Source: Agathobaculum sp. Marseille-P7918 (GTDB lineage: Bacteria; Bacillota; Clostridia; Oscillospirales; Butyricicoccaceae). Taken from it: a stretch of DNA of 64,000 nt. A program made the position numbers and the translations under genes. Below, one piece after another: positions 16,794-25,477 of this stretch. Positions within the stretch are counted from its first letter, which is position 1; each line of letters opens with the position of its first letter. The notes beneath the pieces are model-generated. The model did not search any database. It saw only the letters and a program-made list of their open reading frames with translations, and was not told the DNA's origin. The stretch lies in NCBI RefSeq assembly GCF_900625105.1, contig NZ_UYYD01000008.1, positions 29,310-93,309 on the forward strand, read 5' to 3'.

Positions 16794-17696
16794 ATGCCGT
16801 CTTTTGCCACCCATCACATTTTTGCCGCCACTGTGCAGCGCGTCACCGGGGATTCCGTGGCGCATATTGCGGACGCCTGCCCCGCCGCCTACCGCTGGGG
16901 CGCGCAGGGTCCCGACCCGCTTGCCTATTATCACGCGCCCTTTCCCGGCCCGGTGCGCCGCCTGTCCCATCGAATCTATACCGAAGCGCCCGCGCCGCTG
17001 TTTGAAGCGCTTTGCGAAGCCGCCGTGCAGGAACACAACACCGCAGCGCTCGCCTACGTCTTCGGCTTCTGCACGCATTATGCGCTCAGCCGTGTGACAT
17101 GGTCGTTCATTGAGGCGCAGGCCGACCGGCTCGCGCTCTATGTGCCCGGATACTCGACCGAAGCCCGCCGGAAGCTGGTCGAAAGCGACATCGACGGTAT
17201 CATGATCGCGGGTTATATCGCAGCCGAACCCGCAGGCTACGAAGCCTTCCGCCTGCTCGACCCGAACGCCGCGGAATGCACGGTGCTCGCGCGCGTCCTC
17301 TCGCGCGCGGCGCGCGACGCCTACGGCATGCGCATTTCGCCTGCTGCGGTCTACCGTTCGCTGCACGATATGCGCCGCGTTCTGCATCTGGTGCACAGCG
17401 GCAGCCATATCCGCGGCCGCCTGCTGCATCTGGAACGCCTGATGGGCAAGACCGGACTGGCCTCCGCGCTCATGCGTCCGGAAGAGCCGCTCGCCGCCGA
17501 CTGCGCCAATCAGGAACACCGTCCCTGGACCGCCAACGGCGAGGAACGCACGGAGTCCTTCTGCGATCTGTTCGACGCAGCCGTGCCGCTCGCCGTCTCG
17601 CTGCAGCGCGCCGTACTCGACCGGTATTATCAGCAAAAACCGCTCGATCCGCGCTTTTTCCCCACAGATTTTACCGGCAGCGTGAAAAAATTATAA
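16794..17696 (+). CDS. Zinc-dependent phospholipase C family protein
   Basis: 300 residues. The start MPSFATHHIFAATVQ and WGAQGPDPLAYYH carry the His and Asp ligands of the zinc-dependent phospholipase C/S1-P1 nuclease-like fold, and HTHYALS-type residues (GFCTHYALSRV) follow near residue 95. No signal peptide is visible, unlike secreted clostridial alpha-toxin, so this is the intracellular branch found in many Clostridia. The substrate is unknown. GAAGGGG precedes the ATG. It is divergent from ychF. Confidence 0.75.
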   Translation: MPSFATHHIFAATVQRVTGDSVAHIADACPAAYRWGAQGPDPLAYYHAPFPGPVRRLSHRIYTEAPAPLFEALCEAAVQEHNTAALAYVFGFCTHYALSRVTWSFIEAQADRLALYVPGYSTEARRKLVESDIDGIMIAGYIAAEPAGYEAFRLLDPNAAECTVLARVLSRAARDAYGMRISPAAVYRSLHDMRRVLHLVHSGSHIRGRLLHLERLMGKTGLASALMRPEEPLAADCANQEHRPWTANGEERTESFCDLFDAAVPLAVSLQRAVLDRYYQQKPLDPRFFPTDFTGSVKKL

Positions 17697-17713
17697 ACTT
17701 TTGAAATCTAACG

Positions 17714-17844
17714 ACAGGTTTCGCATGACTTCGCCCTCCTTGTTGCGTAAGCTATCCTTTGTTACCAAACTGTAACCTTTGGATTGCGAAAGGAGGGAAT
17801 ATGGAGAAGGCTTTTTCTCCATACTACCGTCATGCGAAACCTGT
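17714..17844 (+). promoter_or_regulatory. Long-range base-paired leader of the M23 peptidase gene
   Basis: A perfect 16-bp inverted repeat (ACAGGTTTCGCATGAC at 17714-17729, its complement at 17829-17844) encloses nested pairs: CCCTCCTT at 17734-17741 with AAGGAGGG at 17790-17797, ATCC (17754) with GGAT (17781), and GTTAC (17761) with GTAAC (17772). The outer arm covers the M23 start codon and the second pair covers the only good Shine-Dalgarno. A separate hairpin (ATGGAGAA with TTCTCCAT) lies at 17801-17822. The structure would hold translation off when folded. It matches no riboswitch I know. Confidence 0.55.
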
Positions 17845-19130
17845 TATCTTTTCTTTTCGGCCTGTTTTCCGGCCTGCTGTACGGGCTGGTCCGCGCCATA
17901 CTGCTGCTGGACCGCCTGATCGGTCTGGTCTATGACCTGCCGCTGTGGCCCGCGCTCGGCCGCGCCGTGCGCGCTGCCGGACAGCGGCGCACCGTCTGCG
18001 CGTTTGCCGTATTCGTGCCGCTGTTCTTTGTGCCCGGCGCGCTGCTGACCCAAACCGGCACCATGGTTTATGCCAACGACCGCCCGCTCGGTCTGGTGGA
18101 AAATCCGGACACGCTGTCCGCCGCGGTTTCGGAAATCGAGCAGAGCGCTTCCACCCTGTCGGACGGAGCGTATACCCTGCCCGTTTCGATCGAAACCAGC
18201 ACGCTGCGCGCATCCGAATCCCAGTTCCTGACCGAAGACGAGCTCAAAAGCGACCTAATCGAGGCCAGCGGCGAGCTTGACACCCTGGCGGTCATCTCGG
18301 TCAACGGCGAACAGGCTGGCGTCTGCCGCACGGCGGAGGACGCCCAGGCGCTGCTTGACCGCGTCAAAGCCCAATACACCACGGCGGCCGACGAAAACAC
18401 GGACTTTCTGCAAACCGTGCGCGTGGACGAAGTCGTGGCGGAGACCGATCTGGTATCCGACCTGTCCACACTTTATGCGCAGCTGTCCCCGCAGCTGGAC
18501 GTGACGTCCACCCGCGCGGTGACCTACACCGAGTCCATCCCCTACGAGACCATCACCCGGGAAAACGACGAACTCGACCAGACCTACTGCGCCACCATTC
18601 AGGAGGGCAGTGAAGGCGAAGCGGTCGTGACCGCCGAGATCCAGACCGTGGACGGACAGGAGCACGGGCGCACGATTGTGGAACGCACCGTACTGAGCAA
18701 CGCTACCGACGAGATCATCGAGGTCGGCACGCGCAATGTCGGCATCGGCACGGGTGAGTTTATGGTGCCGCTCAGCAGCTACACCTTCACCTCGGGCTTC
18801 AAATGGCGCTGGGGCAAGCTGCACAGCGGCGTCGATCTGGCGGTCGATGAGGGCACGCCGGTCTACGCCGCGGACAACGGCAAGGTGATCGTGGCCGAAG
18901 ACTCAGGCAACGGCTACGGCAATTATATCATCCTCGATCATCAGAACGGCTACAAGACGCTGTATGGCCACAACTCCGAGCTGCTGGTTTCGGTCGGCGA
19001 CATTGTCGCCAAAGGCGACAAGATCGCGCTTTCCGGCAACACCGGCAACTCCACCGGCCCGCACCTGCATTTTGAGATCCATGTCGGAGACGAAAAAGTC
19101 GATCCGCAGCAATACGTTGCTCTCGCCTGA
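17832..19130 (+). CDS. M23 family metallopeptidase, membrane-anchored
   Basis: 432 residues. Two hydrophobic segments lie near the N-terminus (residues 1-25 and about 55-75). A long linker contains a G5-like region (VTYTESIPYETITREND near 230). The C-terminal peptidase domain carries HSGVDLAVDEGTPV, YGNYIILDH and GPHLHFEIHV, giving the zinc ligands HxxxD and HxH. It should cut peptidoglycan cross-bridges outside the cell, as in SpoIIQ- and DipM-like proteins. The start is uncertain: the ATG at 17832 lacks a close Shine-Dalgarno, and the nearest one serves an overlapping 43-residue reading frame from 17801. Confidence 0.85.
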   Translation: MRNLLSFLFGLFSGLLYGLVRAILLLDRLIGLVYDLPLWPALGRAVRAAGQRRTVCAFAVFVPLFFVPGALLTQTGTMVYANDRPLGLVENPDTLSAAVSEIEQSASTLSDGAYTLPVSIETSTLRASESQFLTEDELKSDLIEASGELDTLAVISVNGEQAGVCRTAEDAQALLDRVKAQYTTAADENTDFLQTVRVDEVVAETDLVSDLSTLYAQLSPQLDVTSTRAVTYTESIPYETITRENDELDQTYCATIQEGSEGEAVVTAEIQTVDGQEHGRTIVERTVLSNATDEIIEVGTRNVGIGTGEFMVPLSSYTFTSGFKWRWGKLHSGVDLAVDEGTPVYAADNGKVIVAEDSGNGYGNYIILDHQNGYKTLYGHNSELLVSVGDIVAKGDKIALSGNTGNSTGPHLHFEIHVGDEKVDPQQYVALA

Positions 19131-19140
19131 CCCAAACAAA

Positions 19141-19171
19141 AAAACGAGCCGCTTTGAACGGCTCGTTTTTT
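19141..19171. terminator. Bidirectional terminator between M23 and ECF genes
   Basis: AAACGAGCCG and CGGCTCGTTT form a 10-bp stem with T-runs on both sides, serving the two convergent genes. Confidence 0.85.
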
Positions 19172-19185
19172 CGATTCTTCTGAAG

Positions 19186-19740
19186 TTAGGTGCGGATACG
19201 CTGCCCCATTTCCGCGCTGGCGTGGCTGAGCACCGGCAGCAGCACCGCGCACACGATCACGCCTGCCAGGCCCTGCACTGCATTGAACGGAACACCGGCC
19301 AGCACTGCGGCAGACGCAGCGCCCAATGCGCTGCCCGCGAGCAATTCCATGCCGACTTCATACACAAAATACCCCGCAACCATGACAACCTCGGCCGGAA
19401 TGCCGCACAGCGCCACGCGCAGCGGCGTGGACATTTTTTCCCGCTTTACCATATGATGATACAGCCAGCCGCCGACCAGCGCGGTCAGCGCCTTGATGGC
19501 GAACGTTCCCGGCACCCACGCCATATAGCCGCCGAACAAGTCGGCCAGCATCGAACCGATGCCCGCGGCAACCGCACCCAAGCCCGGCCCGAGCAGAATG
19601 CCGCAGACGAGCACCATGCCGTCGCCCAAGTGGATATACCCCAGAGTCGGCGTGGGGATGCGGATGACCATGGTGGCGACGGTGGTCAAGGCCGCCAGCA
19701 GCGCGGCTGTGATGATGGTTTTGGTTCTATTGGTTGCCAT
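19186..19740 (-). CDS. ECF transporter S component
   Basis: 184 residues with about five or six membrane helices. RIPTPTLGYIHLGDGMVLVCG and GLGAVAAGIGSMLADLFGGY are the family's conserved substrate-cavity segments. S components bind a vitamin or metabolite and dock onto a shared energizing module (EcfA, EcfA', EcfT) encoded elsewhere; none is visible here. The ligand cannot be told from the sequence. The ATG at 19740 has AGAAGGCG upstream. No riboswitch is seen in the short upstream gap. Confidence 0.8.
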   Translation of the reverse strand: MATNRTKTIITAALLAALTTVATMVIRIPTPTLGYIHLGDGMVLVCGILLGPGLGAVAAGIGSMLADLFGGYMAWVPGTFAIKALTALVGGWLYHHMVKREKMSTPLRVALCGIPAEVVMVAGYFVYEVGMELLAGSALGAASAAVLAGVPFNAVQGLAGVIVCAVLLPVLSHASAEMGQRIRT

Positions 19741-19852
19741 ATCGGAACGCCTTCTTTCGTTTTGCTTGCTTTCATGTTCCCCATTATAATGCAGCAGTGG
19801 CATTTCAAAAAGCGTCAGTTTTTGTATTTTTAACAATGCCAGATGGCTGGGC

Positions 19853-19881
19853 AAAAAGCGGCCGCCCGAAAGGGCGGCCGC
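19853..19881 (-). terminator. Terminator after the 4-hydroxybutyrate CoA-transferase gene
   Basis: GCGGCCGCCC and GGGCGGCCGC form a 10-bp stem with a GAAA-type loop and TTTTT on the minus strand. Confidence 0.85.
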
Positions 19882-19904
19882 TCTGCTGTTTGAGAAAACG
19901 ACAC

Positions 19905-21245
19905 TCAGCGCTTGTTGGAACGCTTCCAGATGTGCATCTTTTCCGCATCAGCGATCAGCTGCTCGCGGAAGTCCGGGTGCGCGATCGAAATCAAGTCTTC
20001 GGCACGCTGCCATGCGGACTTGCCCTTGAGGTTGACCATGCCGTACTCGGTGACCACATAATGGGTGGTCGTGCGCGGATCGGTCACGGTCGAGCCGTTT
20101 GCCAGCGTCGGACGGATACGAGACGCCACGGTGCCGTCCTTCTGCTTAAAGGTCGAGGACAGGCAGATGAAGCTCTTGCCGCCCTTGGACAGGTACGCGC
20201 CCATGACAAAATCCAGCTGGCCGCCCGTGCCCGAGATCTGCTTGGTGCCGGCGGACTCGGCGTTAACCTGACCGTACAGATCGATATCCACCGCGTTGTT
20301 GATCGAAATAAAGTTGTCAATACCCGCGATTACATGCACATCGTTGGTGTAATCGACCGGCATGGATGCACACTCCGGGTTGTTGTCCAGATAGTCGTAC
20401 AGCTTCTTGGTGCCGGCGGCGAACGCATAGGCCTGACGGCCGCGGTCGATGTTCTTGTTGCGGCCCGTGATCTTGCCGGCCTTGGCGATGTCCACAAAGG
20501 CGTCGACGTACATTTCGGTGTGTACGCCCAGATCCTTCAGGTCGGACTCCGCGATCATCGCGCCGATGGTGTTCGGCATGCCGCCGATACCCAGCTGCAG
20601 GCACGCGCCGTTCGGGATCTCGGGCACGATCAGCTCGGCCACCTTGCGATCCACGTCGGTTGCGGGGGCAGAGCCCATCTCCGGCATCGGAGCGTTATTG
20701 CCTTCGACGATCATATCCACCTCGGAAACATGGATGCAATCCTCCATGCCGCCCAGACAGCGCGGCATGTTTTCATTGACTTCAACGATAATCTTATCCG
20801 CTACGTCGCAGACCGCGCGCAGATGCGACGCCTGCGGGCCAAAGCTGAAAAAGCCGTGGCTGTCCATGGGCGCTACCTGCAGCATGGCAACATCCAGATG
20901 GCCGATGCTCTCACGATAGTAGCGCGGCAGCTCGGAATAGCGGATCGGCGCATAGAAACCTGCACCGGTCGCGACGAACTTGCGCTCCACGCCCGACATG
21001 TGCCAGGAGTTCCATGTCATATGCGCTGCAGGGTCCTCAATCTTATAAATCTCCGGTACGCGCATCAAAACGCCGCCGCGGAAATTGACGTCCGTCAGCT
21101 CGGGCAGGCGCTTTGCCATCGCCTGATCGAGTGCGTCCGGCGTGCCGACGCACCAGCCGTAATCTACCCAATCACCCGACTTAACGACCTTGACGGCTTC
21201 ATCCGCGGTCGTCAGTTTACTCTGATAAAGTGCTGTGTAATCCAT
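19905..21245 (-). CDS. abfT: 4-hydroxybutyrate (butyryl-CoA:acetate-type) CoA-transferase
   Basis: 446 residues of the acetyl-CoA hydrolase/transferase family. Key segments are [44 protein letters not shown] (the Glu expected to form the covalent CoA thioester) and [21 protein letters not shown]. It activates 4-hydroxybutyrate to its CoA ester, with acetyl-CoA or butyryl-CoA as donor. Butyryl-CoA:acetate transferase is a close relative and cannot be excluded, but the dehydrogenase and dehydratase of the 4-hydroxybutyrate route lie just across the intergenic region. The ATG has GGAGG upstream. A sigma-A promoter and near-perfect Rex site precede it. Confidence 0.88.
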   Translation of the reverse strand: MDYTALYQSKLTTADEAVKVVKSGDWVDYGWCVGTPDALDQAMAKRLPELTDVNFRGGVLMRVPEIYKIEDPAAHMTWNSWHMSGVERKFVATGAGFYAPIRYSELPRYYRESIGHLDVAMLQVAPMDSHGFFSFGPQASHLRAVCDVADKIIVEVNENMPRCLGGMEDCIHVSEVDMIVEGNNAPMPEMGSAPATDVDRKVAELIVPEIPNGACLQLGIGGMPNTIGAMIAESDLKDLGVHTEMYVDAFVDIAKAGKITGRNKNIDRGRQAYAFAAGTKKLYDYLDNNPECASMPVDYTNDVHVIAGIDNFISINNAVDIDLYGQVNAESAGTKQISGTGGQLDFVMGAYLSKGGKSFICLSSTFKQKDGTVASRIRPTLANGSTVTDPRTTTHYVVTEYGMVNLKGKSAWQRAEDLISIAHPDFREQLIADAEKMHIWKRSNKR

Positions 21246-21263
21246 TTTGCCACAACCTCCGTA

Positions 21264-21281
21264 TTGTCTATTCTTTAACAA
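21264..21281. promoter_or_regulatory. Probable Rex operator of the CoA-transferase gene
   Basis: TTGTCTATTCTTTAACAA matches the Rex consensus TTGTTAA-N4-TTAACAA at 12 of 14 fixed positions, with one half-site perfect. It lies just downstream of the -10 element, over the expected transcription start. Confidence 0.6.
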
Positions 21282-21290
21282 TCTCAATCT

Positions 21291-21319
21291 ATTATACTAT
21301 ATTCGCAAATACAGGTCAA
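21291..21319 (-). promoter_or_regulatory. Sigma-A promoter of the CoA-transferase gene
   Basis: Minus strand TTGACC (21319-21314), a 17-base spacer and a perfect TATAAT (21296-21291). Confidence 0.75.
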
Positions 21320-21372
21320 GCAGGGGTTTGTATTACGCCAAAACATTCCCATGACCATCCCAAAACTTTTCC

Positions 21373-21400
21373 TTGATTTTCTGAAATAAAGTGGTACAAT
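21373..21400 (+). promoter_or_regulatory. Sigma-A promoter of the amino-acid ABC operon
   Basis: TTGATT at 21373-21378, a 16-base spacer and TACAAT at 21395-21400, about 50 bases before the substrate-binding protein start. Confidence 0.6.
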
Positions 21401-21453
21401 GGTAAATGACTTTCACGGCACACTATATTAAAGTGAATTTAGGAGGGTCCTTT

Positions 21454-22293
21454 ATGAAAACCAAAAAGCTTCTGGCGCTGCTGCTTGCCGGCGCAATGAG
21501 TGCTTCCCTGCTGACCGGCTGCGGCGGCGGCAATACCGAAAGCACAACCACCACGGATGACACCGGCGACACCAGCGCGGAAACCACCAGTGATCTGGCC
21601 TATGTACAGGATAAGGGCACGCTGGTCGTCGGCATCACGGAATTTGAGCCGATGGACTATCAGAATGCCGACGGCGAATGGATCGGCTTTGATGCGGACA
21701 TGGCCAAGGCGTTTGCCGAAAGCCTGGGCGTTGAAGCGGAGTTCCAGGTTATCGACTGGGACAACAAGGTCATGGAGCTGGACGGCAAGACCATCGACGT
21801 GGTCTGGAACGGCATGACGCTGACCGATGAGGTCACCAGCGCGATGGACTGCACCAACGCATACTGCAACAACGCGCAGGTCGTTATCGTCCCCAAGGAT
21901 GTTGCCGACCAGTATCAGGACGTTGACAGCGTAAAGGGCTTGTCCTTTGCGGTTGAGTCCGGTTCTGCCGGCATGGAGCAGGTACAGGCGCTCGGCGCAA
22001 ACTACACCGAAGTTGCCGATCAGGCCACCGCTCTGATGGAAGTTGCTTCCGGCACGTCGGATGCCGCTGTGATCGATTCCCTGATGGCAGCTGCCATGGT
22101 CGGCGAAGGCACCAGCTATGCCGACCTGACCTACACCGTCGGCCTCAACAGCGAGGAATACGGCGTTGGCTTCCGCAAGGGCTCGGATCTGGTGGAGAAA
22201 CTCAACGATTTCTTCAAGACCAGCTATGATGACGGCACGATGATGAAGATCGCCGAAACCTACGGCGTACAGGCTGCCATCATCGAGCAGTAA
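21454..22293 (+). CDS. Polar amino-acid ABC transporter substrate-binding lipoprotein
   Basis: 279 residues. The signal peptide ends in the lipobox LTGC at about residues 19-22, so Cys22 is lipidated and the protein sits on the outer face of the membrane. A Thr/Ser/Asp-rich linker follows. The SBP_bac_3 domain reads KGTLVVGITEFEPMDYQNADGEWIGFDADMAKAFAE. This class binds glutamine, cystine, arginine or related amino acids. AGGAGGG lies 8 bases before the ATG. A terminator hairpin separates it from the permease gene, which would give more binding protein than permease. Confidence 0.92.
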   Translation: MKTKKLLALLLAGAMSASLLTGCGGGNTESTTTTDDTGDTSAETTSDLAYVQDKGTLVVGITEFEPMDYQNADGEWIGFDADMAKAFAESLGVEAEFQVIDWDNKVMELDGKTIDVVWNGMTLTDEVTSAMDCTNAYCNNAQVVIVPKDVADQYQDVDSVKGLSFAVESGSAGMEQVQALGANYTEVADQATALMEVASGTSDAAVIDSLMAAAMVGEGTSYADLTYTVGLNSEEYGVGFRKGSDLVEKLNDFFKTSYDDGTMMKIAETYGVQAAIIEQ

Positions 22294-22320
22294 TCGATTC
22301 TAGTTGCAACAGAGCTTAAA

Positions 22321-22352
22321 AACAGAGGGCGTTCTATCGCTCTCTGTTTTTG
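22321..22352 (+). terminator. Attenuating terminator inside the ABC operon
   Basis: CAGAGGGC pairs with GCTCTCTG, followed by TTTTT. It lies between the binding-protein and permease genes and would lower downstream expression. Confidence 0.75.
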
Positions 22353-22389
22353 TGCTGTCATTACTATCTTGCTTTGACTGGAGAATTTC

Positions 22390-23079
22390 ATGGAACAGTT
22401 CTTTACACAATTCCCCACCGTACTGGGCGCACTGAATGAGGGCTTTTTGCAGACGCTCCGCCTATTTATCATCACGCTGGTCGGTGCACTGCCGCTGGGC
22501 CTGATCATTTCATTCGGTTCAATGAGCCGCTTCACGCCCCTGCGCGCGCTGACCCGGCTGGTCGTCTGGGTCATCCGCGGCACGCCGCTGATGCTGCAGC
22601 TGCTCATCATCTTTTACATCCCCGGTTATGTCCTGCCCAACGGCAGCCCCTGGCCGGGCGGCGAAAGCGGCCGCTTCATGGCTTCCGCCATCGCCTTCAT
22701 CATCAACTACTCCTGCTATTTTTCCGAAATCTACCGCGGCGGTATCCAGAGCGTCCCGATCGGCCAGCAGGAAGCCGGCCAGGTCCTCGGCATGACCAAA
22801 AGCCAAATCTTCTTCAAGGTTACCCTGCTGCAGATGATCAAGCGCATTGTGCCGCCGATGTCCAACGAAATTATCACGCTGGTCAAGGACACTTCGCTTG
22901 CCCGCATCATCTCCCTGCAGGAAATCATCTGGGCCGGCTATGCCTTCCTGAAGGGTTCTCACGGCTATTCCGGTCTGGTTTGGCCGCTGTTTTTCACCGG
23001 TGTATACTATCTGATCTTTAACGGTTTGCTCACCCTGTTCTTCGGCTGGCTGGAACGCAAACTGGACTATTTCCGCTAA
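22390..23079 (+). CDS. Polar amino-acid ABC transporter permease
   Basis: 229 residues with five membrane helices of the HisM/GlnP type. The N-terminal segment GFLQTLRLFIITLVGALPLG and the EAA loop (QQEAGQVLGMTKSQIFFKVTLLQ) that docks on the ATPase are both present. It probably forms a homodimer in the membrane. GGAG precedes the ATG. The next gene starts 12 bases later. Confidence 0.92.
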   Translation: MEQFFTQFPTVLGALNEGFLQTLRLFIITLVGALPLGLIISFGSMSRFTPLRALTRLVVWVIRGTPLMLQLLIIFYIPGYVLPNGSPWPGGESGRFMASAIAFIINYSCYFSEIYRGGIQSVPIGQQEAGQVLGMTKSQIFFKVTLLQMIKRIVPPMSNEIITLVKDTSLARIISLQEIIWAGYAFLKGSHGYSGLVWPLFFTGVYYLIFNGLLTLFFGWLERKLDYFR

Positions 23080-23091
23080 GGAGGTGCCGAA

Positions 23092-23880
23092 ATGCCCATT
23101 CTGGAAGTACAACATATCAACAAGAGCTTCGGCTCCACCAAGGTGCTGAACGACATCAGCTTTTCGCTCGAGCGCGGCAAAGCGCTGGCCATCATTGGCT
23201 CGTCTGGTTCGGGTAAAACCACCCTGCTGCGCTGCCTGAACTTTCTGGAAACTCCGAATGCGGGCCGCATCGTCGTCAACGGCGAAACCCTGTTCGACGC
23301 AGAGGACCACGCCTCCAAGAGCGACGAGGAAATCCGCAAGCGCCGCCTGCACTTCGGCATGGTATTCCAGTCGTTCAACCTGTTCCCGCAGTACACCGCG
23401 CTGGAAAACGTCATGCTGGCAAGCCTGCTGCTCGCCAAGGAGCGGCCGGACTATAAGCAGAACAAGCGCGAAATCCAAGAGGAAATCGAACGCCATGCAA
23501 TCGAACTGCTCACGCAGATGAGCCTGGAAGGCCGCATGAGCCACTATCCGCACCAGCTTTCCGGCGGCCAGCAGCAGCGCGTGGCGATCGCGCGTGCGCT
23601 TGCCCTGCATCCGGACATCCTGTGCTTTGACGAACCGACCTCTGCACTCGACCCCGAGCTGACCGGCGAGGTGCTCAAGGTCATCCGCTCGCTGGCCGAC
23701 CAGCACACCACGATGATCATCGTCACGCACGAAATGGCCTTCGCCCGCGACGTTGCCGACCACGTCCTGTTCATGGACGGCGGCGTGATCGTGGAGCAAG
23801 GCACGCCGACCGAGTTGTTTGAGAATACACAAAACGAACGAACAAAGGCCTTTTTGAGCCGTTTTTCACAAAACAACTAA
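23092..23880 (+). CDS. Polar amino-acid ABC transporter ATP-binding protein
   Basis: 262 residues, a complete ABC ATPase. Walker A is GSSGSGKTTL near residue 36, the Q-loop is GMVFQSFNLFPQYTA, the signature is LSGGQQQRVAIARAL, Walker B is ILCFDEPTSALD, and the switch His is in IIVTHEMAFARD. This is the GlnQ/HisP class. The AAGGAGG site lies 6 bases before the ATG. It is the last gene of the uptake operon. Its place between two genes of the 4-hydroxybutyrate route suggests that it brings in the amino acid that feeds it, for example glutamate or 4-aminobutyrate, which is inference. Confidence 0.93.
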   Translation: MPILEVQHINKSFGSTKVLNDISFSLERGKALAIIGSSGSGKTTLLRCLNFLETPNAGRIVVNGETLFDAEDHASKSDEEIRKRRLHFGMVFQSFNLFPQYTALENVMLASLLLAKERPDYKQNKREIQEEIERHAIELLTQMSLEGRMSHYPHQLSGGQQQRVAIARALALHPDILCFDEPTSALDPELTGEVLKVIRSLADQHTTMIIVTHEMAFARDVADHVLFMDGGVIVEQGTPTELFENTQNERTKAFLSRFSQNN

Positions 23881-23959
23881 AGAAAGTCAGGTGCTGTAAA
23901 AACTTTTCAGCACTTTCCACCAAGTTCCCATTTACAAACCCTCTTAAATACGATAAAAT

Positions 23960-23992
23960 AATCCCGTATTAAAAAATGCGGGATTTTTTATT
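23960..23992 (+). terminator. Terminator after the ABC operon
   Basis: AATCCCG and CGGGATT form the stem, with a TTTTTT run. It closes the transporter operon ahead of the 4-hydroxybutyrate dehydrogenase promoter. Confidence 0.8.
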
Positions 23993-24048
23993 GTCTTTTT
24001 GTACAGGAACACTTGGTTATTTTTTGATGATTTTTTTGTTTGTTTGTG

Positions 24049-24077
24049 TTGAAGTTGTGGCATGAATTTGCTACAAT
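24049..24077 (+). promoter_or_regulatory. Sigma-A promoter of the 4-hydroxybutyrate dehydrogenase gene
   Basis: TTGAAG at 24049-24054, a 17-base spacer and TACAAT at 24072-24077. The leader is about 80 bases. No Rex box was seen here. Confidence 0.6.
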
Positions 24078-24162
24078 AAAGGCACAGGACAAATCTGCCC
24101 TGCCAAAGATGTAAAAGCCCGCACGGCCTTTTATAAATTTTAAGAATGGAGATGTATCAACT

Positions 24163-25344
24163 ATGGCTATGGATGCTTTCAGCGCCTCCCTGATGCAGGA
24201 CAAGAGAGAGATCATCATCGCCCCGACTATTTACAAGTTTGCAAACTTCAGCGACTTTGCTGCTGAGTTCAAGCTGGGCGAGCGCGATGTCGTCCTGACC
24301 AACGAATTCATTTACAAGCCCTTCATGGAAGAGCTTGGCCTGAAGAGCAACTTTGTTTTCCAGGAGAAGTTTGGTGCAGGCGAGCCTTCCGAGGCTATGA
24401 TCGAAACCATGTACGAAGCCATTCCGTATGATTCCTATGACCGCGTTATCGCTGTTGGCGGCGGCGCCATCATGGACCTTTGCAAGCTGCTCGGCTGCAA
24501 GCGCCCGTCTTCTGTACATGAACTGTACTTCAAGCGCGAGCCCGTTGTACATGAGAAGGAAGTTATCGCAATCCCGACCACTTGCGGCACCGGTTCCGAG
24601 GTTACCAACATCTCGGTTGCCATCGTCAAGGACGAGAAGGACGGCAAGCTGACCGGCGGCGAGACCAAGCTCGGCCTGGTTTCCGACGACATCATCCCGA
24701 ACAAGGTTTGCCTGGTTCCGGATCTGCTCAAGACCCTGCCCTACAAGCCGTTCGCTGCTTCCGCGATCGACGCTCTGATCCACGCAACCGAGTCTTTCCT
24801 GTCCCCGCACCGCAAGACCGTTACCTCTGAGATGTACTCGGTCAAGGCTGCTGAGATGATCCTGGAAGGCTTCCGCCGCATCGCGCTGGAAGGCCCGGAC
24901 GCTCGCATGGATTACCTGGGCGAGTTCGTTACCGCTTCCCTGTTTGCCGGCATTGCGTTCCTGAAGGCTGGCTGCGCAACCGTACACGGCATGTCCTTCC
25001 CGCTCGGCGGCACCTACCATGTCCCGCACGGCGAATCCAACTATGCTCTGTTCGGCAAGATCCTTGAGCTGTACGACGAGTACGAGCCGAACGGCGAGCT
25101 GGGCAAGTACAAGGAACTCGTTGCCCGCTGCCTGGGCTGCACCAAGGACGACGCCCTGCGCACCCTGAACGTAACCCTCGAGAAGGTTCTCCCGCTCAAG
25201 CCGCTGCATGAATACGGCTTCAAGGAAGAGGACATCAAGAGCTTCCCGATCTCGGTAGAGGCGAACCAGCAGCGTCTGATCACCAACTCCTACCGTCCGT
25301 GGAGCATCGAACTGAGCGAGCGCGTATACCGCGAGTGCTTCTGA
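24163..25344 (+). CDS. 4-hydroxybutyrate dehydrogenase (iron-type alcohol dehydrogenase)
   Basis: 393 residues of the Fe-dependent alcohol dehydrogenase family. The NAD-binding VIAVGGGAIMDLCKLLG, IPTTCGTGSEVTN, and the metal ligands in FAASAIDALIHATES and VHGMSFPLGGTYHVPHGESN are all present. It reduces succinate semialdehyde to 4-hydroxybutyrate with NADH, in the cytosol. The assignment rests on the neighbours (4-hydroxybutyryl-CoA dehydratase and CoA-transferase), since other Fe-ADHs look similar. Codon usage is strongly biased toward major codons, as in highly expressed genes. GGAG precedes the ATG. Confidence 0.9.
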   Translation: MAMDAFSASLMQDKREIIIAPTIYKFANFSDFAAEFKLGERDVVLTNEFIYKPFMEELGLKSNFVFQEKFGAGEPSEAMIETMYEAIPYDSYDRVIAVGGGAIMDLCKLLGCKRPSSVHELYFKREPVVHEKEVIAIPTTCGTGSEVTNISVAIVKDEKDGKLTGGETKLGLVSDDIIPNKVCLVPDLLKTLPYKPFAASAIDALIHATESFLSPHRKTVTSEMYSVKAAEMILEGFRRIALEGPDARMDYLGEFVTASLFAGIAFLKAGCATVHGMSFPLGGTYHVPHGESNYALFGKILELYDEYEPNGELGKYKELVARCLGCTKDDALRTLNVTLEKVLPLKPLHEYGFKEEDIKSFPISVEANQQRLITNSYRPWSIELSERVYRECF

Positions 25345-25365
25345 TTTCTGTAAGCGTTTCGCCTG

Positions 25366-25404
25366 AACAGGGCGGGGAACCCCGCGTTCCCCGCCCTGTT
25401 TTTT
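25366..25404 (+). terminator. Terminator between dehydrogenase and dehydratase genes
   Basis: AACAGGGCGGGGAAC pairs over 15 bp with GTTCCCCGCCCTGTT, followed by TTTT. The dehydratase must therefore be expressed by read-through or its own promoter. Confidence 0.85.
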
Positions 25405-25477
25405 CTTAAAAGGTTATTTTGCCGTCTGCCGGCAAATTCCTCAGAAAGTTTGAAAAGAGAAAGGATACTTGATCGCT

